Below, piece by piece: positions 21,935-34,426 of a stretch of 64,000 bases of DNA. Source of the stretch: Hysterangium stoloniferum (taxonomy: Eukaryota; Basidiomycota; Agaricomycetes; Hysterangiales; Hysterangiaceae); assembly GCA_015178975.1 (NCBI GenBank), contig WHVD01000135.1, forward strand, positions 124,001-188,000, written 5' to 3'. A program made the position numbers and the translations under genes. The notes below the pieces were generated by a model. The model was given only the letters and a program-made list of their open reading frames with translations, was not told the origin of the DNA and did not search any database. How positions within the stretch are numbered: the first letter of the stretch is position 1; every line of letters starts with the position of its first letter.

Positions 21935-22009
21935 TGACCCAGCCTGGGATTGAACCAAGGGCCTCCTGGTTTTATATGCAGGTGCTCTTAACCACTGAGC
22001 TACTGAACC
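21935..22009 (-). tRNA. tRNA-like gene or tRNA pseudogene
   Basis: The minus strand has an A box TAGCTCAGTGG, D stem GCTC/GAGC, B box GGTTCAATCCC, a five-pair T stem, a seven-pair acceptor stem (GGTTCAG with CTGGGTC, three G-U pairs) and TTTT within ten bases downstream. The anticodon arm is abnormal: only CCTG/CAGG pairs, around a 10-base loop, one base too long. The anticodon therefore cannot be assigned safely. It is probably a pseudo-tRNA or tRNA-derived SINE head. Confidence 0.55.
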
Positions 22010-22231
22010 TATAGTCTAGTTTATATGATGGATTATATATACATATATATACTGTATAGACTTCTGATGCCAACTTGTGCTCTTATAACAGTTTATGTAA
22101 CTGATGGCAAACCTGGGTCTTATAGCAATCTGTCATTTATAGATATTGTATTTTCCCATTTCGGAATATATGTATTCTGAGGGATGATGAAAGTGGGTGG
22201 GTTATAGTGCTCAGGCTCAGTGTTATGTAAG

Positions 22232-22442
22232 CATCAGGAAAGTGGGAAGATCAGTAAGTGTGCCATCTATATTGTCTAGGGCCATCTAGGAGAACTAGTT
22301 AGTTTGGCTAGACTTGGCTAAACACACTACTTTTGTGAGATCCCTATTTACTAGTCTGTATAAAAGCTTACTATAGATCTAGGGAGGCTAGGGAGTCTAG
22401 GGAGTCTACACAATGGGTGTAGACATTCCCAAATCCCTGATG
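22232..22442. mobile_element. CTAG-rich MITE-like repeat, copy 1
   Basis: The 211-bp unit starts CATCAGGAAAGTGGG and ends AAATCCCTGATG, giving short terminal inverted repeats CATCAGG/CCTGATG. It shares almost all its sequence with 46675-46888. The interior holds many CTAG tetramers. No coding capacity. Confidence 0.7.
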
Positions 22443-22904
22443 TGGTAGGTGGTTGCATTGGTGTCAAGGTGTTTTGAGGATAATGCAGATATGTTGGATT
22501 TGAGTATGCAATTGCCCTTACTACAACACTCCCCCTGGCTAAGCAGGCTCACACAGTGTGAAGAGTCGTGGAAGTTCTAACCATTCTATGTATGAAGAAT
22601 ATTGACTGTTTAGGTATGACACAACTATATATTGACTCTTGAAGTACAATATAGAAGGTGTTGGAAACCATAAGCCAATGTTAAACTCTGATACTCCAAA
22701 GACCCCACTTGGTCGTGAGTTCAATCCCCACCCATACCAATAGTTTGAAGCCCAAAAATAAGTGGCAAAATAACTTGTATTTGGCATTAAGAGGGATAAG
22801 AATTACTTAATATCTAGTTGGCCCACACACAATGTTGGCTACCAGCCTTTAACAGGTCATAGGGGAGTGAGTCACTACTGACCTTTGGGTTGGAGTTTAC
22901 TTTA

Positions 22905-22948
22905 TGTTGGAAACCACAAAGCCAACGTTGGTTTAGTGTTTTCCAACA
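22905..22948. repeat. 44-bp foldback (near-perfect palindrome)
   Basis: The arms pair at 19 of 22 positions around the central CCAACGTTGG. The ends read TGTTGGAAA and TTTCCAACA. The first half (TGTTGGAAACCATAAGCCAA) recurs at about 22652. Confidence 0.7.
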
Positions 22949-25678
22949 GAAGGTAAATAACTTTAGTCAGCTTTAGTGGGGGTAAGACAACTAAGACGAC
23001 TAAAAGAAATGGAATTGACCTTGTGGTGCAATTCCTTAGAATGAGTCAACAAAGTAATGAGTTGAGGGGAGAAAAGATGATTCGAGTGATACAAGATGTG
23101 AGTGGAAATTGATAGTAGTTCTAACTTCAACTATACAGTTCGAAGCTAAATAATTGTTGTAGATTCAAGTTGGAAGCCATTCAAAGATGGCTTGAGATGA
23201 TACCCCAATCACGACTTACAGGACACTAGAAAGGGTGTATGGGTAAGTTGTGGTTACAGGGTAAAAAGTGTCTGAGTTCTAACTACAGGTGCTAAAGTAC
23301 ATAGGTCTAGTGTGTATGCATCCACAAGAGTCTATGTACCCACAGGAGTACATAGATTGTTGAACTAATATATGTATGCATATGATAAATAGAGAGAAAT
23401 AGAAATAATAATTGAAATATAGTGTGGGCCTCTCCAGACTATATTTCAGAATATATTTCACTCCAGTTTGAAGAGCTATGTCAAAGAAGGTGCCGAGGGA
23501 CATTTGGCACTCCTCCCCATGCATCCTGAGCAGAACCCCCAAGGCAGAGGATAGCATGTCCCCAAGCAAGACATTTGGCACGAAACACAGTGACCATGTC
23601 TTTTCGTTTCATAACATCACTGGTGGATGTTGACTCTTCCAGTCTCTGAATAGAGGATACCCAACACCCATAGGCCTTTTGACACATTTGGACAAAACCG
23701 TTCCAATGATTTTTTATATGTCAAAGAATGTTGAATAACTCAATGAGTACTTGACCAATTGACCTGAAATTTTTAATTTAGGTAGTCATATCCATATATA
23801 TGAATTTTGCTTGGTGGGTTGTGGGTCCATTTTAGTGCTGGGAGGTGCCCATATTATGTCAGCATGGAGGCATTTCGGCCACTGCAGAAGCAATTATGCG
23901 ATTGTGGGAGTATTTGGCATGCCACAGGTGTATTATTGCCACGCCATGGGAGCATTTTCACCTGCACGGAATTATGTTATGCATGCGCAGAAGCATTCTA
24001 TACACATGTAGAATTATTTTATACATGCGTGGCATTTTCAACTGCACACCCATCCACCCACTCCCATCCACCATCCACCCGCTCCACTGCACACCCATCC
24101 ACCACATACCCATCCATGATGCACCCACAAAAAACCATGGGTGGCCTGTTGAAGGTCTTGCTGCATCACTTAGGCATGATATATAATCATTTCTCTGGAT
24201 AACACTGACACATCTTATCAAAACCAGGAGGAGAGATAGTGCTATTGCTCTTTACTTAGCCTGCTTTGTAGCAGAATCTTGTTGGAATTGGTGATGACAC
24301 CACCCTTTTTCCTAGGGGCAGTTCACCCATTTCTTCACTTTTTCATAGGAGGATGCTAATTGTAGACCATGTTTTCTGAGGTTAATGCATGTCAGAACCA
24401 GTGTACACCTAAACTAGCACCCTATCTATCCTGTCAGAAGGTGATTCACTAACTGACACATTGGATGACAAACAAATACTTTTATTACAAGACTATTACC
24501 CCCTTGTAGATTGTGTATTACAATAAGCCAACTCATACTATATTTAATAGATCTCCACATTGTATACAGCTACATTGTTTGGGCCTTTTTACAATGCATA
24601 CAGTTATTTTCACCATCTCCTGGTGCCTGTCAGCCTCTCATTAATGCCATATGAATGTGGAATAATATTGGCAAGCATAGTGATAGGTAGGATCACCTCA
24701 GATTTATGAACAACAACTACTTCAAGTAGAATATCACTGAAAATTCTCAATGACAGCCCCACTGCCATTATTTTCATGTCAATTAGTTGGGAGTAGCATG
24801 AAACAAGTCATTGGAGAACAGCAAATAACATCTGCAACAATCACTCACTAGTCCATAGTGATGTTTATCTCAGATCTAATCCTTGGTGATACAGTATAAG
24901 TGAGATGAATCTGAATGCCATGACCACTTGATAGCAAATGGTTCTAAATTAGATATCTAACAAAGCCCATCAGTAGAAGTTGGATGACAGACCTGTATAT
25001 CACCAATATTCTTTCATAAACCTTAGTCATCCAAACTGGCTCTCATTCTACAATTGAAATGTTGAGAAACTGCAGATTCTATGTAGAAAGGGTTGTCTAG
25101 GACATATATCATGGCATCATGGATCTGAAATTGTGTGTGAGTGTGTGAGAGCAGCTTTAATGTCTTTGATCACAAGTGTAATTGATGTTTTGTTGGATGA
25201 CTACTATAACAACTCTGATGAGGCTTGGAGGAGGAAGAGGAAGAGGACAAACCACCAAGGACACAGGATGTCTTGAACAAGATGAAGCATCAGTAAATTG
25301 GTATTTTATCTGGATGGCTCCCAGAGGGAACTCCCCCTAATCTAGAAAGTGCCTGGACATTGTGAAGCATCTGAAACAGCCTGGACCATCCCAGATAAGC
25401 ATACTATAAGGATTTAACAGCATCATCACTATCCACAGGTTGGATAGACACTGTGAGGCATCATGGACAGCACACAATAGTAAATGCTGGCTTCACGATT
25501 TCTTGCCCCAGGATGTGCTGAACAAAATAAATAGAGTAATCAATAAGCTGATATCACTCCAACAACTTGAAACACACATGTCAATTAAATACCCAGAGAT
25601 CTACCCTGCAGATTCCCTGTTGATACCTCAACAACACATTTCATAAACATAATTCTGTCATTACTGCCTCCATTTACC
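22949..25678. other. Gene-free repeat-rich region
   Basis: Nothing recognisable as a gene. A minus-strand open frame at 23481-23687 and plus-strand frames at 23807-24202 and 25440-25646 have no family signature. 24040-24130 is a CCATCCACCC-rich low-complexity stretch. The left LTR expected for Ty3 element 2 was sought here and not found. Confidence 0.4.
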
Positions 25679-26234
25679 ATGTCTGACATTTCTGGGCCAC
25701 TTCCGGGGAACTAACCACATCAGCAGAAGGCAAGGAAGGTGGCACCAGTCTGCCTACCAACATGGAATGACCTGTGGTGTTCCGGTTGTAATGACCAGAA
25801 CACTGAATGCAGTCGGAAGTCTGGGTGGGGACCGAGCTGCTACCAGTGTGCACATCTCAAGGCAAGGTGCTTGCTCATTCACGAGCAGCCCACGGGGGTC
25901 CATGGCATGGGATATTAGTGGGTCAGACGGGATAATGGGACTGGATGATGTTTTGGGGTGGATCGCCAAGGGCATTGAGGCCCAAAATGAGTTGCTTAGG
26001 AAGAGCAACAAGGTGCAAGTGGTGGTGGTGAATGAACTCCACAGGCTCCCCTCAGAGTTTTGGAAGTTCCTGGCAGAGCTTGGTGGCTACATTTATGAAG
26101 AGCCACAGGTCGGGAGTTCTGAGGATGCCGGTTCAGATGAGGACAGGGTGCCTGCGGAGGTAGCGGAGCTCCCTGAGGAGATGAATGAGGTGGGGAAAAA
26201 AGACAGCCCCATCAATGTAGATGAACAGAAATAA
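25679..26234 (+). pseudogene. Antisense accessory ORF of element 2, paired CxxC motif, one stop and one frameshift
   Basis: From ATG 25679 (MSDISGPLPGN) one frame, after a TAA, continues through KARKVAP to C-x2-C-x6-C (CSGCNDQNTEC) and C-x2-C-x6-C (CYQCAHLKARC). It then closes, and the homologous frame resumes one step over (GLDDVLGWIAKGIEAQNELL) to a Glu/Val-rich acidic tail ending at 26234. Order, motif pairing, acidic tail and position opposite the chromodomain end match the ORF at 1-548. One frameshift and one stop make it a pseudogene. Confidence 0.7.
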
Positions 26235-29078
26235 TAAAAGTTTAATAATTTTTTTGAAAATGAAAGTAAAGCGTGAAAAAACATAAGAATCAAAGTCCGC
26301 AGAAAATCCACTTAAGGACTTGAAAGACATATCAGAACCTGTAAAAGCAAAGAGAGACATAGGGCGACAGGAAATAATGAGAATGAGTCCAATCGTAACA
26401 CAGGGTCTGCAGAGTGTGGTCAGAGAGACAATAGTGGTCTGGGTTTGAGCGGGTAAGCTGTATGAAAGTCAGTAATGATTTCCGTGGCATTACTGAGTTC
26501 TGTGGCCAAAATCCATGAAGTCTCTTCATCGGTGCCCTCGTAACCTGCCCACTTGACTAAGTAAAGAGTTTACAAGTGTGTCAATGCTTATCAATTTTTG
26601 AATCTAAAATTTGTGAGATTTCAAACTCAGGTTCTCTGTCAATAATGACTGGAGGAGGTGGATATTGCACATGATCTGGGATAGTGTTAGCAGTACAAGG
26701 TTCTAATATAGAAACATGAAATACCAGGTGTACTGTGTGCATGCTATCCAGAAGCCATAGGATCCAAGAGACTGAACCTACTTGTGTGATAATTTCAAAT
26801 GGACCTAAATATTTTTCAGCAAGCTTTTTTGATGGACAGATAGTCCGGAAGAATTTAGCTTTGACAAAAATGTGATCGCCAATCTTGAAGTTGGGTGGCA
26901 GAATCCGGTGTTTGTCCGCTGAATGTTGATATTGCTCTTGGGCAGACTTTATTGCAGTCCGGAGTTCCTCATGGAGCTAGTGGAGGTCTGTGGTGAACTC
27001 TTGAGCACGAGCAGAGGCGAGATTTCATTCTGGATGTACTGTAATATTTGGATTATATCCTTTATTTGCAAAAAACGAGGAAATGCCAGTAGTGGCCGAG
27101 GGTGCATTGTTGTAAGCAAATTCTGCAAGTGGTAATAAGGATTCCCAATTGTCCTGTTGATAATTGCAATATACATGGAGATATTGTTCCAATGTCTGAT
27201 TGACGTGTTTGGTTTGTCCATCACCTTCTGGGTGATGTCCGGATGTGAAATGTAATTTCATGTCCAAGGATTTCCTGAGGGATCTAAAGAAGTGAGATAC
27301 AAACTCTGATCCTCAGTCGGAAGTTATGTGGGATGGAACTCTGTGCTTGGAAAATACATGGATAATAAAAAGTTCCGCTAACTGCATGGATGTAATTGTA
27401 TCATGTGTAGGGATGAATATACCTTGTTTTGAGAATCTGTCAACAATGACTAGAATGGCGGAAAAATCTTTGGAATCTGGTAGGTGTTCAATGAAATCCA
27501 TAGAGATAGAATTCCACGGGTGTTCTGGTAGTGGGAGTTGTTTCAAAAGGCTGTATGGCTTGTGTCGCTGAGATTTCGAGTGGGGACAAGTAGTGCAAGA
27601 TTTACAATAGTGCTTAACGAATCCATGGAGTCCGGGCCAAGTATATTCTCTTCTTATTAATGATAAAGTTTTGTTGTACCCGAAATGTCCTGAGAGTGGA
27701 TGATCATGTTTGTACTGAAGGATCCTGAGGCAGAGGCCATCGGAGTCTGGTACATAGATGTGATCGTCAAGTCTAATGAAACCATGCTGATCAAGAGACC
27801 ACCAGGGTTGATTGGGGTCCACAGGATTGTCAAAGTGAGCTTTAGTAATTGGGTCTAGTGGAATTGCCGATAGAATATCTTGATATAACTTCTCAATATC
27901 TATAATGATAATTCCACAGACAATGGGATGGACGAGGAAAGTTGCATGGACCGATGCGGTAAGTTGCTGATTTGTGAAAATAGGTTTCAGGTTGTGTGGA
28001 TTTACTGTGGCATAGTTGTTGCTCCCCTCTTTAGGATAGACATCCCATCGTCTAGTTAAAGCGTCAGGTTTGCCACTGAGACAGCTGGGTTGAAAATGGA
28101 TAGTCATATTGAAGGTGGATAGGTATTCAGACCTGCGGGCCTGCTGACAGGTCAAAGGTTTTGTGGTAGAAAAGTATTCCAGGTTTTTGTGATCTGTTAC
28201 AATGTCAATCGGAGTTCCCGAGCCTTCCAAATAGTGTCGCCACATTTTGAAAGCTGAAAAAATTGCCAGGAGTTCCTTATCATGAACATCGTAATTGAGC
28301 TCTGCTCTGGTGAAAGTCTGGGACAGAAAAGCCATGGGGTGGACTTCTCCATTGGAGTCCTGGATAGACAAAATGGCTCCAAGTGCATAGTCCGAGGCAT
28401 CCATTTCAACAATGAGTGGGAAATCCAGTTTCCAGTGTGACAGGATTGGAGCTGAAGAACAAGAATTTTTTAAAAGATTGAAAGCTTTTTGACACTTATC
28501 ATTAAAATTCCATGGAGTATCCTTACACATAAAATGGGTAAGGGGAACCATGATGTTGGAATATCTGCAGATAAACCATCTGTAAAAATTGGCAAAGCCG
28601 AGGAAGGATTGGATATCTTTAACTTTTCGGGGTTCCGGCCAATCTTTGATGACTTGCACTTTAGTTTCATCCATGCGGAGTCCGTCGGTCCCATTATGAA
28701 GCCCAGGTATTCCACAGAGTCCATGTCAAAAGTACATTTTTTACCATTCGCGAATAAACCATGTTGTCTGAGTCTCCGGAAAACTTCACGGACTTGGTTG
28801 TCATGTTCTGTGGGATTCTCAGAGTAGATAAGAATGTCATCCAAGTAAACAATGATGCATACATCGAGCATGTTGGAGAAAATGTTGTTGATAAAACGTT
28901 GAAAAACAGATGGAGCATTGGTGAGTCCAAAGGGCATCACCAACCACTCAAAGGCCCCATAGTGGGTTCTAAAAGTGGTTTTCCATTCATCACCCACAGA
29001 GATCCAGACCAAATGATAGGCATGTTTAAGGTCTATCTTGGTGTAAATCTGGGCATTCCGTGGAGCATCGAGCAGATC

Positions 29079-30133
29079 TGTCAGGAACCGGAAACCCCGC
29101 CGGCCTCCGGGCCCCCGGACCCCATCCTACATGCTCCCGACCCTCTATATTGTATAGTAACAACCGGAGTTCCCACGGGACCCTGTACATCAACTCGTTT
29201 ATGCCTGACTCTCTGTACGCACCCCACCTGTCTGCACCTAACCCTCCATGTCTCATACACCAGTCCTCGGACTCCTCCGGACTCCGGACTCCACTCTATG
29301 TACACCCGACACTCTGTGTCTTATGTACCAGTCACCGGACTCCGACCGGACTCCTGGAACCCCTCTAACAGAGCATAGAACTCCGCTCCTGTTATCTGTC
29401 TCTGCATCTCACACACCAGTCATCAGAAAACCCACCGGACTCCACCGGACCTCCTGCACATCAAGCCTGTCTATACCCGACACTATCTTGTGCACCAAGT
29501 CACCGGACTCCGACCGGACTTCCGGAACCCCTCTAACTGAGCCCCACTCCAGTTATGGTTAAATGATCTGTCATGATTCATTCTCCGCTCCCGTTCCGTT
29601 CCGTCCCTAATTCCCAGTTTAGTATTTACCTGTTTTGTTTTATGTTTAATAGTTCTGCCTCTCATTAATACCGGATTTGGTATTATTACATTTCACAGTC
29701 TATATAAGTCTGCTATATTCATGTACTTAGAATCCAGTTTCAATCTTGAACTAGTTTTCCCCCGAACAAGTTTGATCCTTGAACAGTCTCTAGTCCTCTT
29801 GTCTGTCTGCACACTCGATTCCCGGAACTCCCATGGGAACTCCGGAATCTATATCTTTCTGTATGCATTCTGTCAGCTCGAAATATGGACACCCGAATGA
29901 GTGTACGAGGGCGCAGCCTATAAGCTGAAGCCAAGTCCATCTCAGTCGTATCACCAGACTTTCTGGTAATTATTCTGATATCACCGTTCCTTGTACTAAT
30001 AATCCCCGGAGCTTTCCCGGGACCTATTGCCCGGGGACTCCATGGGACTATTCCCGGAAGCAAGTGTGTGTTCAGAATAGTTACCGGAAACCTCCGCGGG
30101 ACTATCTGTGGAGCTTTGTTCGGGAACTTAACA
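29079..30133 (+). mobile_element. Solo LTR, 1055 bp, with target duplication AGATC, opposite orientation to host element
   Basis: It starts TGTCAGGAACC and ends GGGAACTTAACA, and is flanked by AGATC at 29074-29078 and 30134-30138. Removing it restores the RT sequence of element 2. A TATA box (GTCTATATAAG, about 29700) and the conserved CAGCCTATAAGCTGAAGCCA block near 29917 indicate plus-strand sense. It contains long internal direct repeats (about 29310-29375 and 29482-29550). Confidence 0.93.
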
Positions 30134-30827
30134 AGATCAGATATAAGTGGAAGTGGATACTTATCCTTTTTGGTGACAGCATTGAGTCCTCTGAAATCAA
30201 CACATAGTCTAAGGGATCCATTCTTTTTCTTGACAAACAGAACAGGTGCTCCAAAAGGAGACTTTGAGGGTCTGATAAAACCTATGGACAATGTCCATCC
30301 AGGAAATTGCGGATTGCGGAAAGTTCTGTGGACAAGAGTGGGTAAATATGTCCTAGGGGTGGCTGGGCGCCATCTTCGAGATCGATTTTTAAGTCATATT
30401 CTCTGTGGGGTGGAAGCTGGTCAGCTTTTCGCTTGCTAAAAACATCTGCGAAGTCATGATATTTCTCCAGGATGCCTTCTAGGTCAGTGGCTTGCTCAGA
30501 TGCGGATACTGGGGTTGAAAAATGTACAGTTGCTTCATCAATTTTTAAGTTGATAGTGAATGCCTGGGACCCATCCATTTTTGTAGCCCTAGTAAAAGCT
30601 ACAGCATTAATCAGAGAAATAGATGGAGGTGCCGTGGGTTCCGGGGAACTCATGGGTGCCATAGGGATCACAGGAGTCCTCAAGACTGCAGGTGCTGGGA
30701 AGGCCATGGGTGCCGTGGAGGCTGTGTCGGGCACAGTTTCCTCGGCTGCTGCAGGAGTCCAGAATGTTATACTGTTAGCTATCCAGTCAATCAACGGATT
30801 GTAGTGGGTAAGCCAGTTGTGTCCTAG

Positions 30828-31371
30828 TGTTAAGTGCCGTGTCAGGAACTTATTCCGGAACTATCGGAAAGTCACTGGGAAGTCGGGAACTATCAGATAG
30901 GGTCAGGATGTCAGCTTCAGCTTATGTGCTGCACCTCTACGCAAACGCTCAAAGTCCTTAATTTCAGAAGTGAGACTTACGATGGAAGATACGGATATTC
31001 AGAGTTCCGAAGAGTTCCGAATATCGAGCGTACAGAAAGACGGGAGAAGGAATAAGAAACTAAGTCGATATCAGATCTAAGGTAAAGTACAAATTCACGG
31101 AAACTAATATAAGTCTACTCATTATTGTACTACAAACTAAGACCATAATAAGATGGAAACGGAAGTGTTCTTAAAACGGAAATACAATAAGACATATTAG
31201 GGAGACAATATTCCGAAATGGGAATATAACAAACAAACGAGTGAATACTTGTCAATGGACAAATTACCAAATGCAGAACAAGGGAAGAATGCGGATGATA
31301 CGGTAACTATGATGTTCCGTAGTCGGAGATCGGAAATCGGATATTGAAACATCTGGGAATGGGTCGTAACA
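30828..31371 (-). mobile_element. Solo Ty3-type LTR, 544 bp, target duplication CCTAG
   Basis: Same length and family as 9498-10041. Flanks CCTAG at 30823-30827 and 31372-31376. It splits the protease block of element 2 within the codons for the GHNWL motif. Confidence 0.95.
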
Positions 31372-32441
31372 CCTAGGACCACCGAGCAACTTGAGTGGGT
31401 CACATAGAAAGTGACCAATTGAGATATTCCACACAGGAAGCAGATGGATAAATCACAAGCTTGGGTGACAACTGAATTACTTGTGCCATCGAAGAGGCGG
31501 AGGCCGACAGGATTTATCGGATAAGTTGACAACAAATTCTTTTTGTGTGAATTTTGTATCTAAAAAACAATGAGTTGAGCTGGAATCTATAAGAGCTGAA
31601 AAAACGAATTTTGGAATCAGATTAGACATAAATTTAATGAAAAATGAATCAGAATGTGAAAGAGCGGATGCTTTGAGATGGGTAAACTCTTGAATGTGTG
31701 GAGAGGCAATGCAACCCCCAACCTGCACAGAGTCCACGGGGTTGCTCACTCTTTTTTCGAGTCAGAAGCCGGTTTGTCCTTCGATGGAGTTTCCATGGAG
31801 GCCTTGGCTGTTTGACCCTTTGCAGAGTTTGCTTTTGCCAGTGGACATTCCGGGACTCGATGACCAGGTTTTCCGCACAAGAGACAGAGGTTATTGTCCA
31901 TATGATGTTGTCTTTCCTGTGGGGTCAATTTGCCATTGGGTCCGAATTTGCCTGTGAGGTCGGGTTTTCTGGTTTGCTTGCTGGACTGTTGACCTTTGTT
32001 GTTGTTGTTGTTGTTGTTGTTGTTTGAAGACTTTTTATTGTTCTTCTTGTCGGATTGCGTGGAGTTCTGGTTGCTGGTTGACGAGTTGTTGTTGTTGGTT
32101 TTATTGGCTGTGGACTTGTTTACTTTGTCCACAGAGGTCTCACAGGCAACTTCCATGCGATATTCCCAATAATGTGCATCTGCATTTTGAGCCTTAAGGT
32201 GCATATGGGACAGGGTTTTTGGCTTGCCATCTTCTCCTTTGAGACTTCGTCTTTAAGGCGGGATGGCAGACTGGCATAGAATTGGTGGCAGAGAGCGGGA
32301 TCGCCCCACTGACAATGAGCTGCAAGATTATTGAATTGGATGATATAGTCTGTGATGCGCTGCGTGTCCTTCATATGAAGATTAGTGAGACTGTTCTCAG
32401 CTTCTCTGGTTGGGTCATATGGGCCAAAGTTGGTTTCAAGC

Positions 32442-33083
32442 TGTGAAGGGTATGCATATATGCATAATTGGACTAAGGAATAATAGTTGGATTATAGTAC
32501 TTTATTATTTACTTTTTATTTTCTTCATTTACATTCTTTCTATATTTCGAGCATACCCTTATTTTGTAGTTCGAAGCTTTGTGTATACGTATGGGCACTC
32601 TCAGTGCCAAACAATAGACACTTTTTACCCAGCAGACACCACCTCGTAAACGACCCAGACGTCGAATAGCGAGAGGTGTCAAGGGTGACGTCTCAACTAC
32701 CTATAAAGGTAGTGTTCTCTCGCATACTAACAGACTTTGGACTCGAACCGCGAAGGTCGAGTTCCACTCTAAGGTCCTTGCGCTCGTCGACATTATAGTC
32801 AACTCGCGCTACTATCTCTTACTTTAGATACTCAGCTTTTCATTGATTATCTATCTTACTTCGAGCTATGAGTTGTACTGTGAAGGTCAACTCTTTCATC
32901 TTTTCATTCTAGCCGTCAAGAGCAACTGTACAGTTGCTCTTGTGACGTGTTACATGTCTCCCTGCTAGTACTGCCAGTCTAGCAATCTACGGTATTGTAC
33001 TGAACGGTCAATACCTGGCAATAGTAGTTGAATAAACACTATACTTCGTATATTGAACGGTCAGAATCAATCGACTCTTCACA
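32442..33083 (+). mobile_element. Solo LTR, 642 bp, target duplication CAAGC
   Basis: Starts TGTGAAGGGTATG and ends GACTCTTCACA, with inverted termini TGTGAA/TTCACA. Flanked by CAAGC at 32437-32441 and 33084-33088. A TATA-like CTATAAAGG lies at about 32702. Its family differs from the Ty3 LTRs and may be Copia. A 16-bp perfect palindrome TATGCATATATGCATA lies at 32451-32466. Confidence 0.92.
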
Positions 33084-33130
33084 CAAGCTCCTCAACAAAA
33101 GCATCCCAATCTTCGAGCCAAAGCAGCTCT

Positions 33131-34426
33131 TGTGAGGTATCAGCTTTATCTCATAATTTTCTCTTAATTTTCTTTGAATTTATTAATATTTTCTCGAATT
33201 TATTGTATTTTTATTATATTTTTATTGTGAAATATAGGCTCTATTCCTTTTAACTTCGCATAATAATAGCATATATGAACTCATATCATGCTATTATATC
33301 TTAGTTAATTTATTATAATTTTTAACTAATTATTTATATTTTATTTACTTAGTTATTACCTTTCAGCACCTTGCTGCAGCCTAGTTTGCACATTTTGGAG
33401 TCATTGACTTATTAGATAAGCCTCCGGTGTCGGGATGTCACAAAAATCACGAATGTGACTACCCGAGTCACACAAGTCACGATTGTGACTACCCGAGTCA
33501 TTATTAGATTCCGCCGATTCATCGTTTGCTTCCGTCCCGGGACCGCGGCCTTGAACCTTCATGTTCAAGCAAGAGGTTAGAACCCTTGTCTCAGAGAAGG
33601 GAATCACATGATAAACAAAGGGTAAATAATGAGTAGAATATGAGGTAATTATGATGTAACTAATGACCTCATAAACTAAATAGTTAGCTAATCACTGAGT
33701 TATCAAAATGTATATAAGGAGGGCTAAGTTTCCAATAAAATCATCTATCACACACATATTTTACAGTACAGCACAGAAGCTTATCTCATCATCCTAAGGA
33801 CAATAATAGCCTTAGTCTGATACACTCACTGCAAGCACCTACACTTGCAGCATCTTGAATCTTTGTCAGCAACTCTTGGACTTAGCTAATCATCTAAGTT
33901 CCCCCAGCCTCACAGCTACCCTTTAGGCTTATTAATTAGATAATGAACCTAATAAGTATCTAAGTATCCTTACTGAAATCCCTGCCAATACTAGATTACT
34001 CAAGGCCCAGCCCTAAGTTTATTGAATTAATCAAGTACAAGCACTCAGATAATCCAATACATACATATTATTTTCTCTATTAATAAATTATTTAACACCT
34101 TGTTAAATAACTATTAATAGTTACAAATAAGCATACAAGAATCCGAAGCTCTTATATCAAGTCTCTGCCAAGTTACTGCACATATATTCAGCTTCCAGCC
34201 CCTATTCTCACGGAATAGTTCTTTTATTTGCTAAAAGAGTCATACACAGTTCTATTGAACCTTTCAATAATCAAAATAAGCATTGATTTGAGTTGTTTAA
34301 GCTTCATAGCGCAGCTCATTAATCTATCAGTATTTAAATTACTGGACCTTTGCTTGTTTTATTGTTGAAGCTCTGTGACACTAGCATATATTGAGCTATC
34401 TAAGAGAATCCCCTGAATACATTACA
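33131..34426 (+). mobile_element. Solo LTR, 1296 bp, target duplication GCTCT
   Basis: Starts TGTGAGGTATC and ends ATACATTACA. Flanks GCTCT at 33126-33130 and 34427-34431. A TATA-like ATGTATATAAGG lies at about 33709. No coding sequence inside. Strand is inferred from the TATA box. It lies only 48 bases from the 642-bp solo LTR. Confidence 0.88.

Larger units (their letters stand above)
26440..31750 (-). pseudogene. pol of Ty3 element 2, interrupted by two solo LTRs
   Basis: Protease remnants (ALIDSSSTHCFLD; active-site glycine replaced by serine) lie at about 31580 and are split by the solo LTR at 30828-31371. The RT N-terminal part ([17 protein letters not shown]) is at 30180-30260 and is separated by the 1055-bp LTR from [12 protein letters not shown] at 28830. 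RNase H, the integrase zinc head and core follow in 27025-28674, and a chromodomain remnant (KWAGYEGTDEETSWIL) lies near 26510-26570. A frameshift sits after LGFIMGP, and stops replace Arg in SDRGSEF and elsewhere. Confidence 0.9.

Noticed and set aside
22700-22735. Second tRNA-like gene from a GAGTTCAATCCCCACC B-box-like sequence
   Set aside because: No matching A box, D stem or acceptor stem could be found at the proper distance.
24040-24130. CCATCCACCC-rich stretch as telomeric or centromeric repeat
   Set aside because: Irregular and short; it does not match TTAGGG-type repeats.
25767-26234. Independent gene of 155 aa
   Set aside because: It is the frame-shifted second half of the antisense accessory ORF of element 2; the ATG at 25767 is in the wrong frame for the cysteine motifs.
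29026-29562. Overlapping plus- and minus-strand frames rich in Pro/Thr/Ser
   Set aside because: They lie within the 1055-bp solo LTR and reflect its base composition and internal repeats.
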